From NCBI RefSeq assembly GCF_000016545.1, contig NC_009437.1, forward strand, positions 847,501-911,500: 64,000 bases of DNA, read 5' to 3'. The position numbers and the translations under genes are program-made. Source of the stretch: Caldicellulosiruptor saccharolyticus DSM 8903. Lineage in GTDB: Bacteria > Bacillota > Thermoanaerobacteria > Caldicellulosiruptorales > Caldicellulosiruptoraceae. Below, in pieces: positions 1-7,947 of the stretch. Positions within the stretch are counted from its first letter, which is position 1. Every line of letters starts with the position of its first letter. The notes under the pieces were generated by a model. It did not search any database and was not told the origin of the DNA. It saw nothing but the letters and a program-made list of their open reading frames with translations.

Positions 1-1
1 T

Positions 2-1978
2 GAAGCTGTGAACAATAATTTAAAAATTGAGGATTGTCAGGATAAGATCTTGAAACTGAAAAAGCTCACAATTGAGACAGAGCTGAGTCCTAATACAAGG
101 CTTTTGAAAAATGCATGCCAGAAAAGAGGTATAAGATTTACAAGGATTGGTTATACAGACACATGTGTATTGGGTGAAGGGAAGTGGGCGAAGGTTTTTT
201 CAGGTCTTTTGAGTGATCATGACTTTGCTCAATTGAGTTTGTCTTTTGACAGAGAGCTGCAAAAGAGAGTCTTGCAGGCAAATGGTTTTCCGGTTCCAAT
301 GTTCAGAGTTGTATTTACACAAAATGAGCTTGTGCAAGCAGTAAAAGAACTTGGTTTTCCTCTTTCAATAAAAGGTTGTTGTAAGAATTCACCAAATTTT
401 GTAAATATAAGAACAAACCAACAGGCAATAGAGACTTTCAATACAATAAAAAACTTTGAAAACAGAGTAGTGGTAGAGAGGTTTGTCTTGGGAAACAGTT
501 ACAAGGTTTTGGTTGTAAATGGCAGGATGGTTGCTGCTATAAAAAGGATATCGCCTTATATTATAGGAGATGGAAAAAAGAAGATTTTAGAGCTTCTAAG
601 TGAGGCAGAGAGGCAAAATAAACAGATTCAGAAGAATATACTTAAACAGGGTTTTAATCTGTATGACATTTTACCAAGGGGAATGAGTATATATTTAAAA
701 GAGGCCACAAATTTTAAAAATGGATGTATTGTAGAGGATGTAACAGAGCAGGTAGCATGTACAAATCAGCAGCTCTTTTGCAATGTTGTACAAAAATTTG
801 GTTACCAGTTTGCAGTTTTGGACTTTGTAACAGAGAATATCTCTTTGCCATATACAACAATTGGTGGTTATATTGTAGATATAGAGACGAACGCCGATTT
901 GAGGGTATTTTGTCAAAACTGCAATGTTGATGTATATGGCGCAATCCTGGATGTATACTTTGAAAAAATGCCAAACCCGTCTGTACCGATAATTGCTGTT
1001 TCAGGAACATTTGGAAAAAGCACAATTCTCCAGATTATAAGATATATTTTGCAAAGATGCGGTGTTGAGACTACAATAGACTTTGATATAAACAATTTTT
1101 ATCTTAGAAATATTTCTGATACCTCAGATGTAAAACTGATTGAGTTCAATCCCTCAGATCAAATTGAAGAAATAGAGGTTGAACCATGCATAGGAATAAT
1201 AGCAAATACCTTAAATGAAAATCAAATAGAAAGAAATATACTATTTTCAAGAAGTATAAAAGAAAATGGATACCTTATTTTAAACATAAACGACCCTTTT
1301 AAATACCTCTATAGTAGCAAAGCAAAGTGCCAAATTGTATTTACTTCAGCTAAATTTGACCATCCTGACCTGAAGGCTCATATTGAATTGAAAAAACCTT
1401 GTGTGTATCTTGAAGATGATTCAATTATAATCTTTGATGGGAGAGAAACATTTGAATTTTGTAGCATAAAAGAAATTCCGTATTCATATGATGGGAAACT
1501 CAAATTTGCAATAGAAAATATCCTGCAAGTTGTGGCAGCACTTTACTTTTTCGGTGTTGATCCTGAGATCATTTACAAGTTCTTGATTGAGTATAAAAAC
1601 GACTCTCATCAAAACCCTGGTAAGTTTAACATCTTTGATATCAATGGGGTTAAAGTTATAATTGACGATATTCAAAAAAAGGAACATGTCAAGATTGTTA
1701 TCGAAAATCTTGAGCAGATAGGGATTTGTAAGCTTTTATTTGTATGTGATAGTACTAAAAAGGATTTAATAGATTTTGTAGAAGATAGAGAAAGGATTGT
1801 TTACAAGGATATAAAGGTTTTTGAAGATGTTATAGCACTGATTTCTGTGGCCATGAGAAAAGCGAAAAAGGGCGAAGGCGTTTTTATTATCCTTCCAGAA
1901 CCTCTTAATAAGGATATAACATTCGAAATACGGGAAAGTTTAGCAAGGCGTAAAAAGAATTTTGTTAACAATGCTTGA
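2..1978 (+). CDS. Cyanophycin-synthetase-like ATP-grasp/Mur-ligase protein, 5' end probably outside the window
   Basis: A GTG at position 8 could start a 656-residue protein, but the frame stays open to the window edge (GAA GCT before the GTG). The first visible residues already match the interior of cyanophycin synthetases (SPNTRLLKNACQKRGI, the block before the ATP-grasp domain). The N-terminal domain of about 160 residues that the ~870-residue family carries is therefore either upstream or missing. Counting from the GTG, an ATP-grasp domain covers roughly residues 75-300. A Mur-ligase-type domain follows, with P-loop GTFGKST near residue 333; the usual form is GTNGKTT. The family polymerises Asp and Arg into a nitrogen store in the cytoplasm. 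The altered P-loop and overall divergence leave room for another amino-acid ligase. Confidence 0.75.
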   Translation, partial: EAVNNNLKIEDCQDKILKLKKLTIETELSPNTRLLKNACQKRGIRFTRIGYTDTCVLGEGKWAKVFSGLLSDHDFAQLSLSFDRELQKRVLQANGFPVPMFRVVFTQNELVQAVKELGFPLSIKGCCKNSPNFVNIRTNQQAIETFNTIKNFENRVVVERFVLGNSYKVLVVNGRMVAAIKRISPYIIGDGKKKILELLSEAERQNKQIQKNILKQGFNLYDILPRGMSIYLKEATNFKNGCIVEDVTEQVACTNQQLFCNVVQKFGYQFAVLDFVTENISLPYTTIGGYIVDIETNADLRVFCQNCNVDVYGAILDVYFEKMPNPSVPIIAVSGTFGKSTILQIIRYILQRCGVETTIDFDINNFYLRNISDTSDVKLIEFNPSDQIEEIEVEPCIGIIANTLNENQIERNILFSRSIKENGYLILNINDPFKYLYSSKAKCQIVFTSAKFDHPDLKAHIELKKPCVYLEDDSIIIFDGRETFEFCSIKEIPYSYDGKLKFAIENILQVVAALYFFGVDPEIIYKFLIEYKNDSHQNPGKFNIFDINGVKVIIDDIQKKEHVKIVIENLEQIGICKLLFVCDSTKKDLIDFVEDRERIVYKDIKVFEDVIALISVAMRKAKKGEGVFIILPEPLNKDITFEIRESLARRKKNFVNNA

Positions 1979-2052
1979 AATAAGACTTTAAGTTTAGTAT
2001 CATATCCACTATGGGGATTTTGTAAAAAAACTTGTTAGGAGATGATTTTGCC

Positions 2053-2340
2053 ATGAAACTACCTGAGATTTTTAAATATAGAGGTAGAGAGGTTTACAAG
2101 ATAAAAAATAATCTCATTCACTACGGACGGCCTAACGATAAGTTTATAGCTGTGCTTGTAGTTTTGGGAACTGAAGAGTACAAGGGTTATAAAATCTCAT
2201 CACCACTTTCTGTTGAGCTTCAGATAAACAACCCAAAACTTACTGTAAAAGAGAGGGTTGTTAAAAAAGGTGAAGCAGACAACTTGTACAAGGCACTTGA
2301 GCTTGCGCATGTGTGGCTGACCCAGGCAAACGGTGAGTAA
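2053..2340 (+). CDS. Small conserved-looking hypothetical protein, 95 aa
   Basis: The ATG at 2053 is preceded by TAGGAGATG about 8 bases upstream, so it is preferred over the in-frame TTG at 2032. The product is a soluble, lysine-rich protein beginning MKLPEIFKYRGREVYKI, with no membrane segment, signal peptide or metal motif. I do not recognise the family. It lies 74 bases after the ligase gene with no visible terminator between, so it may be cotranscribed with it. It is followed by the SRP RNA promoter. Confidence 0.7.
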   Translation: MKLPEIFKYRGREVYKIKNNLIHYGRPNDKFIAVLVVLGTEEYKGYKISSPLSVELQINNPKLTVKERVVKKGEADNLYKALELAHVWLTQANGE

Positions 2341-2351
2341 ATTTTTGACGG

Positions 2352-2380
2352 TTGATTTTAATGCATTTTGGGAGTATAAT
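2352..2380 (+). promoter_or_regulatory. Vegetative promoter for SRP RNA
   Basis: TTGATT (2352-2357) and a perfect TATAAT (2375-2380) are separated by 17 bases. Transcription would begin near 2387, about 40 bases before the paired 5' end of the SRP RNA, implying a short processed leader. Confidence 0.65.
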
Positions 2381-2424
2381 TTAACTTATAGAGAAAGCTT
2401 TTATAAAAAAACTAAATAAAAGTT

Positions 2425-2702
2425 TGGCTGTGCTATGATGGGGAGGTAGCGGTGCCCTGTAACCCGCAATCCGCTACAGCGGGGTCGAATAGCCAGCATG
2501 AGGTATAACCCTGTTGGCATTGAGGGTAAGCCAGGGGCGAGGATGGTTGTGTCCTGCGCAACGCGACGGCTGTGAACCCCGCCAGGTCCGGAAGGAAGCA
2601 ACGGTAAGCAGTTTTTCGCGTGTGCCGCAGGGGTGCATGACAGGAGCCTGGCTGGCTTACTATTTCACCAGGAGGGTTATATCGAAGCTGGTTGCACAGC
2701 CA
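2425..2702 (+). ncRNA. ffs: Signal recognition particle RNA, long Gram-positive type
   Basis: The conserved domain IV hairpin is unmistakable: GCCAGGTCCGGAAGGAAGCA followed by ACGGTAAGCAG, the Ffh-binding loop. The 5' end GGCTGTGC (2426-2433) pairs perfectly with GCACAGCC (2694-2701), closing a molecule of about 275 nucleotides. This is the length of the Bacillus-type RNA with an Alu domain rather than the short 4.5S form. The RNA and Ffh form the particle that targets membrane and secreted proteins to the translocon. The exact ends are estimated from the closing stem. Confidence 0.95.
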
Positions 2703-2752
2703 TTTATTGTTTGCTCTTTCCAGGAAGATTAATCTAAAAGTTAATAATTTTA

Positions 2753-2781
2753 TTGACACATACTTATTTATAGAATATAAT
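2753..2781 (+). promoter_or_regulatory. Strong vegetative promoter
   Basis: A consensus TTGACA (2753-2758) and TATAAT (2776-2781) are 17 bases apart. They sit between the SRP RNA and the gene starting at 2827, giving a leader of about 40 bases. Confidence 0.75.
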
Positions 2782-2826
2782 ATAGAAAAATATAGCATAG
2801 GCTTACAAAGGGAGGATAAGCCACAA

Positions 2827-3243
2827 ATGATAATCGTAGAAGGACAGCAGCTTTTGACCTCCCAAATGACAGCAGTTCTGAAGCCTTACATAGGCGAGGC
2901 TCATCTTATCTCAAGTGTCTTAGTTTTGACTCATCTTATGGGACTCAAAGAATTTTCCTTTTTTGGTGATGAAAAGACCTATTTGAAGCTTAAAAAACTT
3001 CTCTTTCCAAACGTTTACATTCATTTTTGCATGGATAGCTTTGAGATTGCTTTTGTTGATGTAACTGCTATGAAAAAGAATTTTTTGAATCTTTTTCTGT
3101 TTAGAAACTGGGTTGAGACTTTGAAGTTTGGTAAAAAGGTGCTTTTATATGATGTTCTGAAGGAAGGTAACAGCGTGTTTGAACTTTGCGAGTATATTCT
3201 TCTCAACCACCAGATGTACATTTGTGAAAAAGAAAAACTATAA
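2827..3243 (+). CDS. Hypothetical protein, 138 aa
   Basis: The ATG at 2827 follows GGGAGGA (2810-2816) at normal distance; a longer in-frame reading would run back into the SRP RNA and is rejected. The product is a small, aromatic-rich cytoplasmic protein (MIIVEGQQLLTSQMTAVL...). It contains FSFFGDEKTYLKLKKLLFP but no catalytic motif that I recognise. It has its own consensus promoter and a terminator directly after it, so it is an independent transcription unit. Confidence 0.75.
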   Translation: MIIVEGQQLLTSQMTAVLKPYIGEAHLISSVLVLTHLMGLKEFSFFGDEKTYLKLKKLLFPNVYIHFCMDSFEIAFVDVTAMKKNFLNLFLFRNWVETLKFGKKVLLYDVLKEGNSVFELCEYILLNHQMYICEKEKL

Positions 3244-3259
3244 AGAGGGAGAAAAGCAG

Positions 3260-3282
3260 AGGGAGATTTGAAAAGTCTCCCT
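3260..3282 (+). terminator. Intrinsic terminator
   Basis: AGGGAGA and TCTCCCT form a 7-bp stem around a 9-base loop. A TTTTAAATTTTT tract follows. Confidence 0.7.
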
Positions 3283-3382
3283 TTTAAATTTTTGATAAAA
3301 TGGGGTATAATTAAATCATCCCTCGCAAACAGGGGAATAAATTAATATATAGGTAAAATTAATACTTATGAGGGCATCAGAT

Positions 3383-5128
3383 ATGAAAAAGAGTACAAGT
3401 TTTACAATTACAACCTGTTTGACTTTTATGCCTGCCTTAGTATTTGCACAATTTAATCTGTCAAAAGAGTTAACTGAATTTTATCTTTACAAATCTTTCA
3501 AAATTGCAGGACTTGTGGCAATAAGTGGAGTATTTACCATATCTCTTACCTTAGGCAATGAATTAAAGAATACTTTGCTTTACAGTTTCGGAAAAGCTTT
3601 TTTAAGCCTTACTATATTGAAATTTTTGTATGTCCTGAGTTTAGATAAAGACATTATAGATAATGTTAGAAATGTACAGGGTCCTGATTTTTTGAATGCT
3701 TTATTTAAACTTTTAATTATCTATTCTTTGTTATTTTCAATAGTGTTTAAAGATAAGCTTAGGTCTCTTTGGGAAAAATGGGTTGTTGCCATTAACGTTG
3801 TTGTAGCAGTGTATGGAATTTGGTTTTTTGGCAGTATAAGCATAGGCTATAAAGGTTCCTTTTTGCTCTCAGAAGAGACATTAACACATCTTTACACATT
3901 TTGTGAGATATTAATTATGATAGGGATTTTACTGTCTGTTTTTTCGCTTTTTACAAACGTAAACTACAGACAATTGAAGAGTTTGAATCTATTTTTAATT
4001 TTATTTGGTTTTGGTGAAGGTATATTGATCATTACAAAGAGAAATGGAATACTTTTAACAGAAGCGTTACAGAACTTTGCACTCTTATATCTTTTTATTG
4101 CTATATTTTTAAGTGTTACCTTACATCAATTTAGATTTTTACGCCAGCTTTCTTTGTTTAGCAGTGAGGTTTTGAAAGAAAAGCTTGACATTAGGAAGAG
4201 TTTTGATCTACTTGTTGAGTTTGTGTATGAGATATACTCTAAGGTTTTTTCAAAAATCTGCTTTTACTATCTTCAACATGAAAATGTGTTTAAGCTTATA
4301 ACAACAAAAGGTGATGATGATGTTGAAGACATTCAAGAAAAAGTGATATTAAAGTTAAATAGTGAATACTTTAGTGATTCAAAAATGGACATTGAAGTTT
4401 TTAATATTCCAAGACTTAAAGAATTTCTCCAGTTGGAAGAGGATGAGTATTTTTCTATTTCAAGCGTTTACAAAAATGCAGCAGTTGTTCCAATTTATAG
4501 GCAAAACCAAATTGTTGCCCTTTTGATTTGTTATACAAAGATTAAGAATTTCAAGCTCAGCAATGAGCTTATAGATGGGCTTTTGATATTCAAAAACTTT
4601 TCACAAGCACTTTTGTCTCAAATAGAGAGAATAAAAAAGATACGAAGCTTGTCAGCAGAGGATGAGCTAACTGGCCTTTACAACAGACGATATTTTATCA
4701 AAGAATTAATTATGGAGTCACTTTCGTGTGACAGGTATGGTGGCAAGTTTTGTTTAGCTTTCTTTGATATGGACAATCTAAAACTTCTGAATGACTTTTA
4801 TGGGCATTCAATGGGTGACAAGGCAATAAGGATGATAGCAAGGGCTATAAAGGACAATATCAGAAAGACTGATGTTCCGGCAAGGCTTGGTGGAGATGAG
4901 TTTGCTGTGATATTTAAAAACTGTAGCAAAGAAGATATAGAAAATAGAATAGAAAACATAAAAAAGCTTATTGAAGAAGAGTCGGAAAAACAGCTTCCCA
5001 AAAAGATAAGAGTTAGCTGTGGTGTTGCAGTGTACCCTGATGATACGAAAAGCCTGGATGAACTTTTGAAGATTGCAGATATGCGAATGTATGAGGAAAA
5101 ATTGAAAAACAAAGGGGAGAGTAAATGA
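3383..5128 (+). CDS. Membrane-bound diguanylate cyclase (GGDEF)
   Basis: Two in-frame ATGs exist. The one at 3383 has GAGGG 8-9 bases upstream and opens with MKKSTSFTI, so it is preferred to 3368. The first ~240 residues are a series of hydrophobic helices, likely seven or eight membrane segments. A GAF-like linker follows, then a C-terminal GGDEF domain with LTGLYNRRYF and the intact active-site loop RLGGDEFAVIF near residue 500. RKTD stands exactly five residues before GGDEF, so an allosteric c-di-GMP inhibitory site is present. The enzyme would make c-di-GMP from two GTP at the inner membrane face. Its stop overlaps the start of the next gene (ATGA), indicating translational coupling. Confidence 0.9.
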   Translation: MKKSTSFTITTCLTFMPALVFAQFNLSKELTEFYLYKSFKIAGLVAISGVFTISLTLGNELKNTLLYSFGKAFLSLTILKFLYVLSLDKDIIDNVRNVQGPDFLNALFKLLIIYSLLFSIVFKDKLRSLWEKWVVAINVVVAVYGIWFFGSISIGYKGSFLLSEETLTHLYTFCEILIMIGILLSVFSLFTNVNYRQLKSLNLFLILFGFGEGILIITKRNGILLTEALQNFALLYLFIAIFLSVTLHQFRFLRQLSLFSSEVLKEKLDIRKSFDLLVEFVYEIYSKVFSKICFYYLQHENVFKLITTKGDDDVEDIQEKVILKLNSEYFSDSKMDIEVFNIPRLKEFLQLEEDEYFSISSVYKNAAVVPIYRQNQIVALLICYTKIKNFKLSNELIDGLLIFKNFSQALLSQIERIKKIRSLSAEDELTGLYNRRYFIKELIMESLSCDRYGGKFCLAFFDMDNLKLLNDFYGHSMGDKAIRMIARAIKDNIRKTDVPARLGGDEFAVIFKNCSKEDIENRIENIKKLIEEESEKQLPKKIRVSCGVAVYPDDTKSLDELLKIADMRMYEEKLKNKGESK

Positions 5129-6792
5129 TGCAGGAGAAAAAAGATACTGCCAATGTATTTTTTGTGGATGTAAACCAATATCAGGAAGTTCCAGTTGGTA
5201 CTGTACTTCTGGATTTAGTACCCAAGTTCCAGATACTTTTTAAATCTCCAATTATTGCTGCAAAGGTTGACAATGAGATAAAAGAGCTAAAGTATGTAGT
5301 TTCAAAAGACTGCAAGATAAAGTTTATTGACATGACCCAAGAAGATGGGATGAGGATTTACAGAAGAAGTTTGATTTTTGTTTTAATTGTGGCAACAAGG
5401 ATGCTGTTTAAAGAAGCTGTGAATGTTCAGCATTCACTTTCAAAAGGACTATATTGTGAGGTTGAAAATAGGAAACTGTCTGAGGAGGACATACTTCTAA
5501 TCAGGCAAAAGATGCAGGAGATAATAGAAAAAGATATTCCTTTTAGAAGAGAAAAGGTTACAAGAGAGGAAGCAGTTAAACTTTTTGAAAGTATGGGGTA
5601 TTTGGATAAAGCAAGGACAGTAAAGTTTTCTGAAAACGACCACGTCTATATTTACTACTGTGGCGATTTTGTAGATTATTTTTACGGACACATGGTACCA
5701 TCAACTGGGTATCTTAAAATCTTTGATTTGATTCGCTACCAAGACGGAATGGTTTTGCTGTACCCTGACAAGTCCAATCCATTCAAACTTCAAGAGTTTG
5801 TGGAGAACAAAAAACTATTTGCCGTGTATCATGAATACAAAAACTGGGGCAAGATTCTGAAAGTAACAGATGTTGGTGAGCTTAATCAAGTAATTGCAAG
5901 CGGTAAGATAAGGGAGTTTATAAGAGTATCAGAGGCTCTTCATGAAAAGAAGATTGCATATATTGCTGATGAGATTTCTAAAAACCCGGATATTAAAGTG
6001 GTTTTGATTTCTGGTCCGTCATCATCAGGAAAGACAACGTTTGCACATAGGCTTGCAATTCAACTTAGAGTGAACGGAAAAAATCCAATTTACATTGGTC
6101 TTGATGACTATTTTTACGAAGATAGGGTGCCACTTGACGAAAATGGAAAGCCTGACTATGAATCAATTGAGGCAATTGATATTGAGCTTTTCAATACACA
6201 ACTGAAAGATTTAATTTCGGGTAAAGAAGTTGTTTTGCCCAAGTTTGATTTTATAAACCGAAAACGCACATTTCAAAGAAAAGTTAAACTTGAGGAGAAT
6301 GATATTATAATAATTGAAGGAATTCATGGATTAAATAGTAGGCTTACACCAATGATAGATGATAGGAATAAATTTAAGATATATGTAAGTGCACTTACGC
6401 ATTTGAACCTTGACAAACACAACCGTATTCAAACAACCGACTATAGGATACTCAGGCGAATTGTCAGAGATGCTCGTACAAGAGGTGCCTCTGCAAAAAG
6501 GACAATTTCAATGTGGCCATCTGTACGAAATGGCGAAGAAAAAAATATCTTTCCATACCAAGAGATGGCTGATACAATGTTTAACTCTGCACTAATCTAT
6601 GAACTTGCTGTTTTGAAAAAGTATGCAGTGCCGCTTCTTAAAACAATTACAAAAGAAGATGAGGAATACTCTGAAGCACAACGGCTTTTGCATTTTTTAA
6701 GCTTTATACTCTCTGTTGATGATGAACGTGAGATTCCTCCACAATCAATCATAAGAGAGTTTATTGGTGGCTCTTGCTTTTATGATTTTTAA
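5125..6792 (+). CDS. Nucleoside kinase: ThrRS-like N-terminal region fused to a uridine-kinase-like domain
   Basis: The 555-residue protein has two parts. Residues ~1-240 resemble the TGS and second additional domains of threonyl-tRNA synthetase (VQHSLSKGLYCEVENRKLSE). Residues ~290-500 form a P-loop uridine kinase/phosphoribulokinase domain with Walker A GPSSSGKTTF near residue 297, then DDYF and a conserved KFDFINRKR block. This architecture is widespread in Bacillota and Thermotogae and is usually annotated as uridine kinase or nucleoside kinase; the true substrate is not settled by sequence. The ATG at 5125 overlaps the cyclase stop; a second ATG at 5128 would shorten it by one residue. 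A strong terminator follows. Confidence 0.85.
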   Translation: MMQEKKDTANVFFVDVNQYQEVPVGTVLLDLVPKFQILFKSPIIAAKVDNEIKELKYVVSKDCKIKFIDMTQEDGMRIYRRSLIFVLIVATRMLFKEAVNVQHSLSKGLYCEVENRKLSEEDILLIRQKMQEIIEKDIPFRREKVTREEAVKLFESMGYLDKARTVKFSENDHVYIYYCGDFVDYFYGHMVPSTGYLKIFDLIRYQDGMVLLYPDKSNPFKLQEFVENKKLFAVYHEYKNWGKILKVTDVGELNQVIASGKIREFIRVSEALHEKKIAYIADEISKNPDIKVVLISGPSSSGKTTFAHRLAIQLRVNGKNPIYIGLDDYFYEDRVPLDENGKPDYESIEAIDIELFNTQLKDLISGKEVVLPKFDFINRKRTFQRKVKLEENDIIIIEGIHGLNSRLTPMIDDRNKFKIYVSALTHLNLDKHNRIQTTDYRILRRIVRDARTRGASAKRTISMWPSVRNGEEKNIFPYQEMADTMFNSALIYELAVLKKYAVPLLKTITKEDEEYSEAQRLLHFLSFILSVDDEREIPPQSIIREFIGGSCFYDF

Positions 6793-6798
6793 TAAAAA

Positions 6799-6829
6799 AA
6801 TGGTCTGGGATAAAGCATCCCAGACCATT
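6799..6829. terminator. Bidirectional terminator
   Basis: A perfect 13-bp stem (AATGGTCTGGGAT / ATCCCAGACCATT) with a 5-base loop is flanked by A and T runs on both sides. It serves the kinase gene and the convergent gene ending at 6870. Confidence 0.85.
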
Positions 6830-6869
6830 ATTTTTTATAACTCTTCATTTCATAGATTAACACGCTGAC

Positions 6870-7757
6870 TTAAAAAGTAAGATTTGTTGCTGAGCTATTT
6901 GTGCTGTTATTCTGGCCAGGAATTTGACCGCTTCCAAAGCCTCTGAACTTGCCCCAAAAACCATGCATCTTGCCAAAACCCATACAGCTACCCTTTTTAA
7001 AACCTCTAAATCCTTTAAATCCAAATCTTTTTGACAAATCCCAGTTTGTAATTTTGGTCTTGATAGCTTCTTTCATCTTATCAGCCTGATCTTTTGTGAT
7101 TTTTCCATCTGACAGCAGCTTGTCAATCTTCGCTGTTTCCATTGCAATGAGCTTGTTTTTGAAATCTTGCTCAGAAATATTCTTTGCTTTTAGGATATCC
7201 TGCAATGTCTTTCCATTTTTTAGCTCGTTCAAAAGCTCATCCTTTGTCATACCAAGCACAGATGCAATATCGCTCATCATGTCAAGTCCCAAAAATCCTC
7301 TGCCAAAAGCCTTGTCTTTAAAACCAAAGAAAGGTGTTTTCCCGTCCCAGCTGTCAAGTTTTTGTTTGATGTTTTGTTTAAGTAGATTTGCGCGGTCAGT
7401 TGTTATCTTGCCACTCTTGACGGCTTCATCAATTTTAGCATATAGCGCATCTAAAAGCTTTACCTTAAACTGTTCTAATGTCAACCCTTTTTCTTTCAAA
7501 ATGTCCAAAAATGTCTTTCCGCTTTGGATTTGCTTTTGAATGTCCTCTTTCTTCATTCCCAAGATGCTCTCAATGGTGCTACTGATGTTAAGGTCAACTC
7601 CACAGCCTTTGCCTTGCTTACCAAACCAAAGCTTTGTCAAGGAAGCTTTTAAAATGGTTGGTTTTGCCGCTTTGCTTCCTCCTGCAAACGCAAGGCTTAC
7701 ACTCAACACTAAAGCTGCAATTAAAACAATCCCAATAATTACTTTAAACTTTCTCAA
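6870..7757 (-). CDS. Secreted protein with a duplicated helical module
   Basis: The start is a TTG (7757) behind GAGGTGATAAG. An N-terminal signal peptide (MRKFKVIIGIVLIAALVLSV, ending near AFAGG) directs export. The mature part contains two copies of a ~75-residue module, at roughly residues 60-135 and 155-230. Each copy runs LGMxKxxL, then GKTxxDILK, then AKID, then SGKIT/DGKIT and ends in a basic helix. The tail is rich in Gly, Phe and Lys (GFKGFRGFKKG) and ends in an Asn/Ser/Thr-rich stretch. It has some resemblance to the YckD/DUF2680 type of small exported protein, which I state with low certainty. The function is unknown; it may sit in the cell-wall space. Confidence 0.8.
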   Translation of the reverse strand: MRKFKVIIGIVLIAALVLSVSLAFAGGSKAAKPTILKASLTKLWFGKQGKGCGVDLNISSTIESILGMKKEDIQKQIQSGKTFLDILKEKGLTLEQFKVKLLDALYAKIDEAVKSGKITTDRANLLKQNIKQKLDSWDGKTPFFGFKDKAFGRGFLGLDMMSDIASVLGMTKDELLNELKNGKTLQDILKAKNISEQDFKNKLIAMETAKIDKLLSDGKITKDQADKMKEAIKTKITNWDLSKRFGFKGFRGFKKGSCMGFGKMHGFWGKFRGFGSGQIPGQNNSTNSSATNLTF

Positions 7758-7947
7758 AACTTATCACCTCTTTTTATAGAATGCTTTCTTTCACTTTATA
7801 TTATTCCACACAAATTGGAGTTTTCTGTTGCAAAATTGTAAAAATATTTTGAAGGCAAGAATTTACAATTAAAAGTGTTTTGTGTTTCGCTTTAAAGGGG
7901 TATATTAACAGTGAAATTAAGATTTTGAAGGGAGGGCATTTTGAAAA

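Noticed and set aside
3310-3367. CTCGCAAACAGGGG before the diguanylate cyclase, reminiscent of a c-di-GMP riboswitch core
   Set aside because: The leader is too short and lacks the second stem, tetraloop and conserved GEMM blocks.
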